Positions 1 to 6,211 of a DNA stretch of 9,779 nucleotides are shown one piece after another. Numbering within the stretch: the first letter of the stretch is position 1; each line of letters starts with the position of its first letter. Source of the stretch: Rhizobium sp. Q54 (lineage in GTDB: Bacteria > Pseudomonadota > Alphaproteobacteria > SMXS01); NCBI GenBank assembly GCA_945872035.1, contig CAMBYA010000065.1:1-9779 (forward strand), in the 5' to 3' direction. The notes under the pieces were generated by a model. It made no database searches. It saw nothing but the letters and a program-made list of their open reading frames with translations, and was not told where the DNA came from. The translations under genes were made by a program, and so were the position numbers.

Positions 1-478
1 TCATGGCCCTGGTCGCGGCATAGCGGAACTTGCCCGCGCTCACATGCAGCGGGCCGCCGGCGCCGCGATAGTCGGTGGCGCCCAGGTCGTGGTCCTCGAT
101 GGCCTTGAACGCCGACTTCATGTCGGACCAGCCCCAGCCCGCGCCGCCCAGCTTCTCCCAGTCCTCGTAGTCGTTGGGATGGCCGCGCGAGTAGATCATG
201 CCGTTGATCGAGCTGGATCCGCCCAGCACCTTGCCGCGCACCCAGATTTCGCGCGACGGCACGCCGGGGACGCGCTCCTGGTCGACCTTGAAGTGCCAGG
301 CGTGGTTCGGGTCCTTCACCAGCTTGCCGATGCCCTTGGGCATGCCGATCAGCGGGCTCTTGTCCTCGCCGCCCGCTTCCAGCAGCAGCACCCTGTGCGC
401 CGGGTTCTGCGACAGCCGGTTGGCGAGGACGCAGCCGGCCGAGCCGGCTCCGACGATGATGTAGTCGAAGGCATCCAT
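1..478 (-). CDS. GMC-family FAD-dependent oxidoreductase (choline/alcohol dehydrogenase-like), N-terminal part
   Basis: Partial gene: 159 N-terminal codons read leftward from ATG at 478, then the window ends. GMC flavoenzymes oxidise alcohols to aldehydes or ketones with bound FAD. Seen here: the FAD Rossmann motif GAGSAG at residues 10-15, the ribose-binding Glu in LLLEAG (Glu34), and GMC signature 1 (RGKVLGGSSSINGMIYSRG, residues 81-99), followed by the typical DYEDWEKLGGAGW stretch. The catalytic His region lies outside the window, so the substrate cannot be judged. A GGGGAAA ribosome binding site (complement of 483-489) supports this start. It appears to be the last visible gene of the minus-strand operon, starting 29 bases after the stop of a flavoprotein remnant. 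Family assignment is firm; substrate (alcohol, choline, glucoside) is unknown. Confidence 0.93.
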   Translation of the reverse strand, partial: MDAFDYIIVGAGSAGCVLANRLSQNPAHRVLLLEAGGEDKSPLIGMPKGIGKLVKDPNHAWHFKVDQERVPGVPSREIWVRGKVLGGSSSINGMIYSRGHPNDYEDWEKLGGAGWGWSDMKSAFKAIEDHDLGATDYRGAGGPLHVSAGKFRYAATRAM

Positions 479-507
479 TCCGTTTCCCCGTTCGGCTGCC
501 GGCTTTC

Positions 508-600
508 TTACCGGTTGGTCAGCCGTTCCGCCGCGTGCTTGCCGGAAAGATAGCCGAACACCATGCCCGGACCAAGCGTGCCGCCTTTATGGCTTGTCGT
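508..600 (-). pseudogene. Remnant C-terminus of an FAD-dependent dehydrogenase (FAD_binding_2 / 3-ketosteroid dehydrogenase-like)
   Basis: Between the SDR stop (624) and the GMC start (478) the minus strand encodes a short tail, GGTLGPGMVFGYLSGKHAAE followed by RLTNR and a TAA at 508-510. The pattern GG-x-LGP-x-M-x-FGY-x-(A/S)G-(R/K)-HAA closely resembles the C-terminal FAD-contacting helix of FAD_binding_2 family dehydrogenases such as 3-ketosteroid dehydrogenases and fumarate-reductase-like flavoproteins. No start codon, Rossmann motif or substrate domain is present: the frame reads back only into the SDR gene, out of its frame. The 29-base gap to the GMC start, with a ribosome binding site in it, is normal operon spacing, so a full gene probably once sat here and was removed by an internal deletion. 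The upstream edge (about 600) is approximate. A chance resemblance over ~25 residues is possible but unlikely. Confidence 0.62.
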
Positions 601-623
601 GGTCGGGATGCTGGACGGCGCGT

Positions 624-1388
624 CTACATGAGCCCGCCGGAGACTGTCCAGACCTCGCCGGTGATCCAGCTTGCCGCCGGGGAGCACAGGAACACTGTCA
701 CGCCGGCCACGTCGGCCGGGCGGCCCAGACGGCCGAGCGGCACCTTCTTGCGCTCGAGCAGGGCGGGCAGGTCGTCGTCGCCCAGGCTCAGCGCGTCCAT
801 GTAAGTCTCGGTCGGGATGGTCGACGGCTGGATGGCGTTGACCCGGATGCTTGGCGCCAGCTCGCGCGAATAGGTTTTGGTCAGGCTGTTCACGGCGGCC
901 TTGGCGGCGCCGTAGTGGCCGCTGCCGGGCGCCGCGCCCTGCGCGGACAGCGACGAGATGTTGACGATCGACCCGCCATTCGTCATGCGCCGCGCCGCCG
1001 CGTTGGTGCCGGTGACGACGGCGGTGATGTTGAGCGCCACGCAGTCGTTCCAGTCCCTGGCGGAGATGTTGCCCAGCGGCCCGAAATAGCGCGAGCCGCC
1101 GGCATTGTTGATCCAGATCGACAGGCTGCCGAACGTGTCCACGGCCGCCTGGGCGAGCGCCTCGACAGCCTCCGGATCGGTGACGTCGGCGGCGACGCCG
1201 AGTGCGCGCCCGCCGCTCGCGTTGATCGACGCGGCCACGGCCTCGACCTCGGCCGCGCGGCGCGCCGCCACGACCACGGCGGCACCCGCCTCGGCCAGCG
1301 CCCGCGCCATGGCCTCGCCGAGGCCGCGTCCGCCGCCGGTGATGACGGCGACCTGGCCGTCGAGACGGAAACTCTCCAGCGTGCCCAT
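624..1388 (-). CDS. SDR-family NAD(P)-dependent oxidoreductase
   Basis: A 254-residue classical short-chain dehydrogenase/reductase, normal length for the family, interconverting an alcohol and a ketone with NAD(P). Seen: cofactor motif TGGGRGLG (residues 17-24), NNAG (94-97), catalytic Asn120, Ser146, Tyr159 and Lys163 (YGAAK), and the C-terminal WTVSGGLM typical of an intact end. Two Arg after strand 2 (AARR, 43-44) suggest NADP(H) preference, an inference. The usual PG after the active site is PS here (QPST). The ATG at 1388 shares its A with the TGA of the upstream crotonase gene (TGATG), so the two are probably translationally coupled. A longer reading frame extends upstream to 1847, but that part is a shadow of the crotonase. 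In the operon it could oxidise the hydroxyacyl-CoA formed by its neighbours; substrate unknown. Confidence 0.95.
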   Translation of the reverse strand: MGTLESFRLDGQVAVITGGGRGLGEAMARALAEAGAAVVVAARRAAEVEAVAASINASGGRALGVAADVTDPEAVEALAQAAVDTFGSLSIWINNAGGSRYFGPLGNISARDWNDCVALNITAVVTGTNAAARRMTNGGSIVNISSLSAQGAAPGSGHYGAAKAAVNSLTKTYSRELAPSIRVNAIQPSTIPTETYMDALSLGDDDLPALLERKKVPLGRLGRPADVAGVTVFLCSPAASWITGEVWTVSGGLM

Positions 1389-2170
1389 CAGCGGCCGTGG
1401 AATACGGGTTTGCGCTTTTCCATGAAGGCGCGCCGGGCGTCGCGGAAGTCCTCGCTGTTGGCGCAGTCGGCGACGGCCTTGCGGCCGCGCGCGCCATCGC
1501 CAACGGGATCGGCCAGCAACTCCGAGACGACGATCTTGGTGGCGCGCTGGGTGAGCGGGGCATTGGCCGCCATGGTGGCCGCGTATTCGGCCACATAGGC
1601 TTCCAGTTCCTCGGTCGGCACGACCCGGTTGAGCAGACCGACGGCATGGGCCTCGGCCGACGAATAGCGCCGTGCGGTGTAGAGGAATTCCTTGGCGCAG
1701 GACGGACCGACCAGGTCCGCCAGCAGCTTGATGAAATCGGCGCTGTAGCCGATGCCGAGCCGTGCGGCCGGGATGCCGTAGACCGAGGCCTCGGCGCCGA
1801 TGCGGATGTCGCAGCAGGTGGCCAGCGCCACGCCGCCGCCCAGGCAATAGCCCCGGATCATGGCGACGGTGGGTTTTTCCACGTCGCGCAGGGCGAAGAA
1901 CATGCGCTGCGTCAGGCGCGCGTATTCGTCGGCCTTCTCGGCGTTGGATCGGCGATCCTCGAATTCGGAAATGTCGGCGCCCGACACGAATGCCTTGCCG
2001 CCCGCGCCGGCCACCACCAGCACCCGCTCGTCGGTTGCCGCCGCGAACGCCTCGATGACCTTCAGCGCCGCCTCGTTCATCTCCAGCGACAGGGCGTTGT
2101 GCTTCTCCGGCTTGTTGAAGATCAGCCAGCGCACGGCGCCGTCGCGGCGGGTCAGGACATGCTCGGTCAT
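1388..2170 (-). CDS. Crotonase-superfamily protein (annotated type: enoyl-CoA hydratase/isomerase), lacking classical catalytic glutamates
   Basis: A 260-residue crotonase-fold protein, the usual family length. It carries the CoA-binding and oxyanion-hole segments SGADISEF (residues 63-70) and RGYCLGGGVALATCCD (106-121). In mammalian enoyl-CoA hydratase the two catalytic glutamates lie in GGGCEL (Glu144) and QPEILLG (Glu164). The equivalent positions here are Ala115 (GGGVAL) and Ala135 (IPAARLG), so classical hydration is doubtful; other crotonases use the same fold for isomerisation, decarboxylation, hydrolysis or C-C cleavage. ATG at 2170 has a GAGG site a few bases upstream. The gene follows the CoA-transferase by 24 bases and overlaps the SDR start by one base, so all three are probably one transcript acting on one acyl-CoA. 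Fold assignment is firm; the reaction is open. Confidence 0.93.
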   Translation of the reverse strand: MTEHVLTRRDGAVRWLIFNKPEKHNALSLEMNEAALKVIEAFAAATDERVLVVAGAGGKAFVSGADISEFEDRRSNAEKADEYARLTQRMFFALRDVEKPTVAMIRGYCLGGGVALATCCDIRIGAEASVYGIPAARLGIGYSADFIKLLADLVGPSCAKEFLYTARRYSSAEAHAVGLLNRVVPTEELEAYVAEYAATMAANAPLTQRATKIVVSELLADPVGDGARGRKAVADCANSEDFRDARRAFMEKRKPVFHGR

Positions 2171-2194
2171 TGGAACCTCATGATGGGAGATACC

Positions 2195-3382
2195 TCATAT
2201 GATGTTGCGCGCGCGCAGGCCGGCGATCTCGGCGGCCGAGTAGCCGATCCCGGCCAGGATGTCGTCGGTGTGCTCGCCCAACTCCGGCGTTGCGCTGGCG
2301 AGGCTGCTGTCGGTGCGGCTCAGATGGAACGCCTGGCCGACCAGCGTCTGCGCGCCGAGCGTGGGCGACTCCACCGTCTGGGCGATGCCCAGGTGACGCA
2401 CCTGCGCATCGTCGAATGTCTCGTCGATGGCATAGATCGGGCCGCACGGAATGCCGGCCTTGTTGAGCAGGTCGATCCACTCGGCGCTGCTCCTCGTGAC
2501 GGTGACCGCCTCGACCAGCTGGTTGACCCTGTCACGGTTGCGCACCCGGCGGCCGGGCGAGCTGAAATTCTCGTCCCCGGCCAGATGATCGAGGCCCAGC
2601 ACCGTGCAGAACTTGCCCCAGGCGCCCGGCATGGGGGCGATGTTGACGTGTCCGTCCGAGGTGCGGAAGCAGCCCATGGGCACCGCCGTCGGATGGTCGT
2701 TGCCGACCTGGCCCGGCACGTCCTGCTTCATCAGCCAGCGCACCGCCTGGAAATCCAGCATGAAGATCTGCGATTCCAGCAGCGAGGTGGTGACCCATTG
2801 GCCTTCGCCCGACACCTCCCGCTCCAGCAGCGCCGTCAGGACGCCGGAGGCGGCCAGGATGCCGGAGGCCACGTCGGCGATGGCGATGCCCACGCGCATG
2901 GGGCCGCGGCCCGGCTCGCCGGTGATCGACATCAATCCGCCCATGCCCTGGGCGATCTGGTCGAGGCCGGGACGGTCCGCATAGGGGCCGTCCTGGCCGA
3001 AGCCGGAGATGCTGGCATAGACGAGGCGCGGGTTCACCTGCCGCATGGCCTCGTAGTCGATGCCGAGCCGCGTCTTCACGTCCGGCCGGTAGTTCTCGAC
3101 CAGGATGTCGGCTGTCTCGACCAGCCGCTTCAGCACGGCGACGCCCTCGGCGGTCTTCAGGTTGAGCGTCAGGCTGCGCTTGTTGCGGTGCAGGTTCTGA
3201 AAATCCGAATCACCCCGGTTGGCGAAATCCTGCGGCTCGCCGGCCGAGGGCGGCATCTCGACCTTGATCACGTCGGCGCCCCAGTCGGCCAGCTGCCGCA
3301 CGCAGGTCGGACCGGCCCGCGCGCGGGTCAGGTCGATCACCGTGAACCGCGACAGGGCGGCCGAAGCCCGGATTTTATTCAT
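2195..3382 (-). CDS. Family III acyl-CoA transferase (CaiB/BaiF/formyl-CoA transferase type)
   Basis: A 395-residue protein of the family III CoA-transferases, which move CoA from one acyl-CoA to a free carboxylic acid through an aspartyl-CoA anhydride. Seen: N-terminal VIDLTRARAGP and LADWGADVIKVE, then NLHRNKRSLTLNLK, ENYRPDV, YASISGFGQDGPYADRPG and ITGEPGRGPMRVG, all hallmark blocks of the family. Asp170 (IADVASG) aligns with catalytic Asp169 of formyl-CoA transferase. Length is normal. ATG at 3382 has a GGAGAAAG ribosome binding site (complement of 3389-3396), and a candidate promoter lies just upstream. As first gene of the operon it probably loads the pathway acid with CoA for the crotonase and SDR that follow. 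Donor and acceptor cannot be read from sequence; it could equally be a racemase-type family member (alpha-methylacyl-CoA racemase fold). Confidence 0.94.
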   Translation of the reverse strand: MNKIRASAALSRFTVIDLTRARAGPTCVRQLADWGADVIKVEMPPSAGEPQDFANRGDSDFQNLHRNKRSLTLNLKTAEGVAVLKRLVETADILVENYRPDVKTRLGIDYEAMRQVNPRLVYASISGFGQDGPYADRPGLDQIAQGMGGLMSITGEPGRGPMRVGIAIADVASGILAASGVLTALLEREVSGEGQWVTTSLLESQIFMLDFQAVRWLMKQDVPGQVGNDHPTAVPMGCFRTSDGHVNIAPMPGAWGKFCTVLGLDHLAGDENFSSPGRRVRNRDRVNQLVEAVTVTRSSAEWIDLLNKAGIPCGPIYAIDETFDDAQVRHLGIAQTVESPTLGAQTLVGQAFHLSRTDSSLASATPELGEHTDDILAGIGYSAAEIAGLRARNII

Positions 3383-3405
3383 GCGTAACTTTCTCCACGC
3401 GGCGG

Positions 3406-3434
3406 AGTTTGGGGGACCGGCCCTGGTTGGTCAA
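3406..3434 (-). promoter_or_regulatory. Candidate sigma70-type promoter of the CoA-transferase operon
   Basis: Read on the minus strand, TTGACC (complement of 3429-3434, five of six to the -35 consensus) and CAAACT (complement of 3406-3411, three of six to the -10) are separated by exactly 17 bases. Transcription would start near 3399, giving a leader of about 16 bases that includes the ribosome binding site. The weak -10 leaves this uncertain. Confidence 0.35.
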
Positions 3435-3444
3435 GCGCCCGACC

Positions 3445-3463
3445 CCAGCCTCGTCTTGGCTGG
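3445..3463. other. Small inverted repeat between the SRAP gene and the CoA-transferase operon
   Basis: CCAGCC (3445-3450) and GGCTGG (3458-3463) form a 6-bp stem with a 7-base loop, lying 43 bases past the SRAP stop and just upstream of the candidate operon promoter. It could be a weak terminator for the SRAP gene or an operator. There is no T-tract on either side, so a rho-independent terminator is not well supported. Confidence 0.25.
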
Positions 3464-3505
3464 TTACAGTCATGCCCATGGCGCGGTGAATACTCGGGCT
3501 GAAAA

Positions 3506-4168
3506 TCAGATCAGCCCCGGCAGCAAATCCTGCCCCATGGGCTCGGACAGGTCCGGCCCTTCGTTCCTGACATTGTTGACAGCCTTCGACACCGGATGAA
3601 TTCGCAGCTCGGCCTTCGTCGGTTTCAGCAGGCTTGCGTCGGGCTCGGCGAGCCATCGGCCGATGTCGCCTTCTTCCAGCACCACCGGCATGCGGTCGTG
3701 AAAGGCGCGCATCTGCTTGTTGGCCTCGGTGATGACAATGGTGCACGACACGATGTCCAACGCCGTGTTCCGGTCCCACAGACCGGCGAAGCTCAGCGGC
3801 TGGCCGTCGGCGCGGGTGAAGTAGTTGGGCTGGCGGTCGGTCGCCTTGCCCGTCCATTCATAGAAGCCGTCGGCGACCACGATGCAGCGGCGTTTGCGAA
3901 ACGGGTCGCGCCACATGGGCTTGTCGGCGATGCTTTCGGCCCGCGCATTGAAGGTCGACGCCTTGGGAATCTCCTTCGCCCAGAACGGCACCAGGCCCCA
4001 GCGCATCATCACCGCGCGGCGGCCTTCCTCGGTGCCGATGATGGTCAGCACGTCCTGGGTCGGCGCGATGTTGTAGCGGGGAAGCAGGTTCATCGGCGCG
4101 TCCAGCGTCAGCTGGTACAGCCGGTAGATCTGCTCCCAGGTGAGCGCGTTGGTGAAGCGTCCGCACAT
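3506..4168 (-). CDS. SRAP-domain abasic-site DNA-protein crosslink protein (HMCES/YedK family)
   Basis: A 220-residue SOS-response-associated peptidase (SRAP) family protein. Its relatives form a covalent thiazolidine link between the N-terminal Cys and an abasic site in single-stranded DNA, shielding it during replication. Every key residue is visible: Cys2 (MCGRFT), Asn74 and Glu78 (NARAES), Glu104 (GFYEW) and His157 (FHDRMPV), plus RYNIAPTQ and RWGLVPFWA. Length matches E. coli YedK. The start at 4168 is fixed by chemistry, because Cys must be residue 2 after Met removal; the ribosome binding site is weak (AGG about 15 bases upstream). The gene stands alone, divergent from the radical SAM gene. 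I saw no alphaproteobacterial LexA box (GTTC-N7-GTTC) upstream, so SOS control is not shown. E. coli's gene is yedK; I leave the symbol blank since no species is known. Confidence 0.96.
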   Translation of the reverse strand: MCGRFTNALTWEQIYRLYQLTLDAPMNLLPRYNIAPTQDVLTIIGTEEGRRAVMMRWGLVPFWAKEIPKASTFNARAESIADKPMWRDPFRKRRCIVVADGFYEWTGKATDRQPNYFTRADGQPLSFAGLWDRNTALDIVSCTIVITEANKQMRAFHDRMPVVLEEGDIGRWLAEPDASLLKPTKAELRIHPVSKAVNNVRNEGPDLSEPMGQDLLPGLI

Positions 4169-4352
4169 GCCGTTCGTACCTGTCAGTCCTCACCCTAGCC
4201 TTTCCCGTCCGCCCGGCGAAACGTCAAGCCAATAAGCGGGCAGGGAACCGGAATTGCGGCACCGGGTTTAAAGTTTACCCCATCTGTGACACACTGTTCG
4301 GGCAAGGCGCGGGGGCTGCGCACCGGATGGGTTATTCGCCGGGAGAGCCACG
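4169..4352. promoter_or_regulatory. Divergent intergenic region between the SRAP and radical SAM genes
   Basis: These 184 bases must hold the promoters of both genes. An AT-richer patch TTTAAAGTTTACC near 4267-4279 is the likeliest core promoter area for the radical SAM gene, but I find no convincing -35/-10 pair. A TTGACG (complement of about 4223-4228) faces the SRAP gene without a good -10 at normal spacing. A GGGAGA site at 4341-4346 serves the radical SAM start. Confidence 0.3.
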
Positions 4353-6098
4353 ATGCACGACGCAGGAACCTTTCCTGTCATCCTGATCAAGCCGTCCCAT
4401 TATGACGACGACGGTTACGTCATCCGCTGGCGGCGCTCGGTGATTCCGTCGAACAGCCTGGCCGCGGTCTACGGCCTTGTGATGGACTGCGCCGACCGCG
4501 ACGTGCTCGACATTCCCATCACCTGCGACGCCATCGACGAGACCAACACCAAGGTCGACGTCAAGGCGATCATCGGCCGTATCCATGCTGCCGGCTGCGG
4601 TTTCGTCGGCCTGGTCGGGGTGCAGTCGAACCAGTTCCCGCGCGCCATGGACCTGGCGCGGCGGTTCCGCGCGGCGGACGTGCCGGTGGTGATCGGCGGC
4701 TTCCACGTCAGTGGCAGCCTGTCCATGCTGCCCGGCATCCAGCCCGAGCTGCGGCAGGCGCTCGACCTGGGCATCACCCTGTTCGCCGGCGAGGCCGAAG
4801 GCCGCATGGACGACCTGCTGCAGGATGCGCGGAACGGCGCGCTGCAGCCGGTCTACAACTACCTCAATGACCTGCCGGACATCGGCCACCAGCCGGTGCC
4901 GTTCCTGCCGCGCGACCGGATCGCGCGCAGCATGGGCATGCAGACCAGCTTCGATGCCGGTCGAGGCTGTCCGTTCCAGTGCAGCTTCTGCACCATCATC
5001 AACGTGCAGGGCCGCAAGTCGCGCCGGCGCGGCGCCGACGACGTCGAACGCATCATCCGCGCCAATGTGGACCAGGGCATCAACGATTTCTTCATCACCG
5101 ACGACAATCTGGCGCGCAACAAGGACTGGGAAGAGATCTTCGACCGGCTGATCCAGCTCCGCGAGCGCGACGGCATTGCCATCAAGTTCACCATGCAGGT
5201 CGACACGCTGTGCCACCGGATCGAGAACTTCATCGACAAGGCGGCCCGCGCCGGCTGCAACAAGGTGTTCATCGGGCTGGAAAGCATCAACCCGGACTCG
5301 CTGATGGCGGCGGGCAAGCGCCAGAACCACATCGACGAATACCGCCAGATGATGCAGGCCTGGCACGATCACCGGATCATCATCTTCGCCGGCTACATCA
5401 TCGGCTTCCCGGGCGACACACCGGAGTCGGTGCGCCGCGACGTGGAGATCATCAAGCGCGAGCTGCCGCTCGACATCCTGGAGTTCTTCATCCTGACGCC
5501 GCTGCCCGGCTCCGAGGATCACCGGAAGCTGTTCGGCAAGGGCGCCTGGATGGACCCGGACCTGAACAAGTACGACCTGAACCACGTCACCACGGCGCAT
5601 TCGGGCAGCATGTCCTCAAGCCAGTGGTGGGAGGCCTACGAGACGGCCTGGCGGACCTACTATACGCCCGATCACGTCCGCACCCTGCTGAGGCGGGCGC
5701 GGGCGAGCGGCATCAGCTGGAAGCACATCGTCGCCATGGCGTTGTGGTTCAACGGCTGCAGGAATATCGAGAACCTCCATCCGCTGGATGCGGGCTGGTT
5801 CCGCCAGCGCAGCCGCGACGAGCGCCGGCCCGAGTTGCCGCGCGAGAACGCGGTGATTTTCCACGCCCGGTTCGCCTGGGAAACCGCCGTCAAGCACGCG
5901 CGCTATCTCGGGCTGCTCGCCCGCTACCGGTGGATGGCGCGGCGCATCTGGAGAGACCCGGCGTCGCTCGACTACCGCGACGAAGCGAGCACGCCCGGCG
6001 TCACCGAGCACTTCGCCGACCGGAAGCTGCCGAAGGCCGCGCGGCATCCGAGAGTGCTGGCGGCCCAGGCGGCAATGTCGGGGCTGGAGACTCGTTAG
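4353..6098 (+). CDS. Radical SAM protein with N-terminal cobalamin-binding-like domain, function unknown
   Basis: A 581-residue protein. The radical SAM core (about residues 195-400) carries the iron-sulfur motif CPFQCSFC (Cys206, Cys210, Cys213), then FFITDDNLARN (246-256) and VFIGLES (305-311), typical core strands; GYIIGFPGDTPES (347-359) and LTPLPGSEDH (381-390) are hallmarks of B12-type radical SAM enzymes. Residues ~60-160 resemble a Rossmann B12-binding domain, with VVIGGFHVSG (112-121) in the place of the usual GGPH block; the DxHxxG axial-His motif is absent. The ~190-residue C-terminal part is Trp/Arg-rich and gives no clue. Family members methylate unactivated carbons or build rings in lipids, pigments and natural products; no substrate can be assigned, and no partner gene is adjacent. 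GGGAGA at 4341-4346 precedes the ATG. I recall similar full-length proteins in other proteobacteria, described only as radical SAM protein. Confidence 0.9.
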   Translation: MHDAGTFPVILIKPSHYDDDGYVIRWRRSVIPSNSLAAVYGLVMDCADRDVLDIPITCDAIDETNTKVDVKAIIGRIHAAGCGFVGLVGVQSNQFPRAMDLARRFRAADVPVVIGGFHVSGSLSMLPGIQPELRQALDLGITLFAGEAEGRMDDLLQDARNGALQPVYNYLNDLPDIGHQPVPFLPRDRIARSMGMQTSFDAGRGCPFQCSFCTIINVQGRKSRRRGADDVERIIRANVDQGINDFFITDDNLARNKDWEEIFDRLIQLRERDGIAIKFTMQVDTLCHRIENFIDKAARAGCNKVFIGLESINPDSLMAAGKRQNHIDEYRQMMQAWHDHRIIIFAGYIIGFPGDTPESVRRDVEIIKRELPLDILEFFILTPLPGSEDHRKLFGKGAWMDPDLNKYDLNHVTTAHSGSMSSSQWWEAYETAWRTYYTPDHVRTLLRRARASGISWKHIVAMALWFNGCRNIENLHPLDAGWFRQRSRDERRPELPRENAVIFHARFAWETAVKHARYLGLLARYRWMARRIWRDPASLDYRDEASTPGVTEHFADRKLPKAARHPRVLAAQAAMSGLETR

Positions 6099-6135
6099 CG
6101 GATTCGAACACATATTTTGGGATAGTCTTGATATC

Positions 6136-6143
6136 TATAAAAT
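6136..6143 (+). promoter_or_regulatory. Candidate -10 region for the DUF2971 gene
   Basis: TATAAAAT at 6136-6143 lies in an AT-rich patch; its TAAAAT (6138-6143) matches the -10 consensus at five of six bases. The hexamer 17 bases upstream (TTTTGG, 6115-6120) is a poor -35. A TTGATA at 6128-6133 is a better -35 but lacks a good partner downstream. The promoter is probably within 6110-6165, exact elements uncertain. Confidence 0.3.
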
Positions 6144-6154
6144 TATTGCAGCTA

Positions 6155-6189
6155 CGTTTATGTTCGTGAATGACGCATAAACGGCGTCA
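6155..6189 (+). promoter_or_regulatory. Overlapping inverted repeats in the DUF2971 leader
   Basis: Two perfect inverted repeats overlap here. CGTTTATG (6155-6162) pairs with CATAAACG (6176-6183) across 13 bases; TGACGC (6171-6176) pairs with GCGTCA (6184-6189) across 7 bases and is followed by AAATTTT. The second arm of the first stem forms the loop of the second, so in RNA the two hairpins exclude each other, as in attenuators. In DNA, the first repeat could instead be a repressor operator. The pair ends 8 bases before the ribosome binding site (AGGTGAAGG, 6197-6205). Pairing is seen; function is inferred. Confidence 0.45.
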
Positions 6190-6211
6190 AAATTTTAGGT
6201 GAAGGTTCTCG

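Noticed and set aside
1397..3388. Long plus-strand open frame (663 codons) opposite the operon
   Set aside because: It is antisense to three well-supported genes and reads as low-complexity Arg/Ala/Gly/His-rich protein, as expected from high G+C third positions. No domain is recognisable.
4169..4200. SOS (LexA) control of the SRAP gene
   Set aside because: A GTTC occurs near the start, but no second half-site follows at seven-base spacing, so no LexA box can be claimed.
4332..5600. Long minus-strand open frame (422 codons) opposite the radical SAM gene
   Set aside because: Val/Asp/His/Ala-rich composition is the mirror of a GC-rich coding strand; the radical SAM gene on the other strand has clear motifs.
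6093..6110. Possible tRNA T-loop remnant or attachment site (GGATTCGAACA) at the left edge of the low-GC segment
   Set aside because: GGATTCGAAC resembles a reverse-complement T-arm, but there is no acceptor or anticodon arm around it and no copy at the right edge beyond the six bases GATTCG (7168-7173), which is expected by chance.
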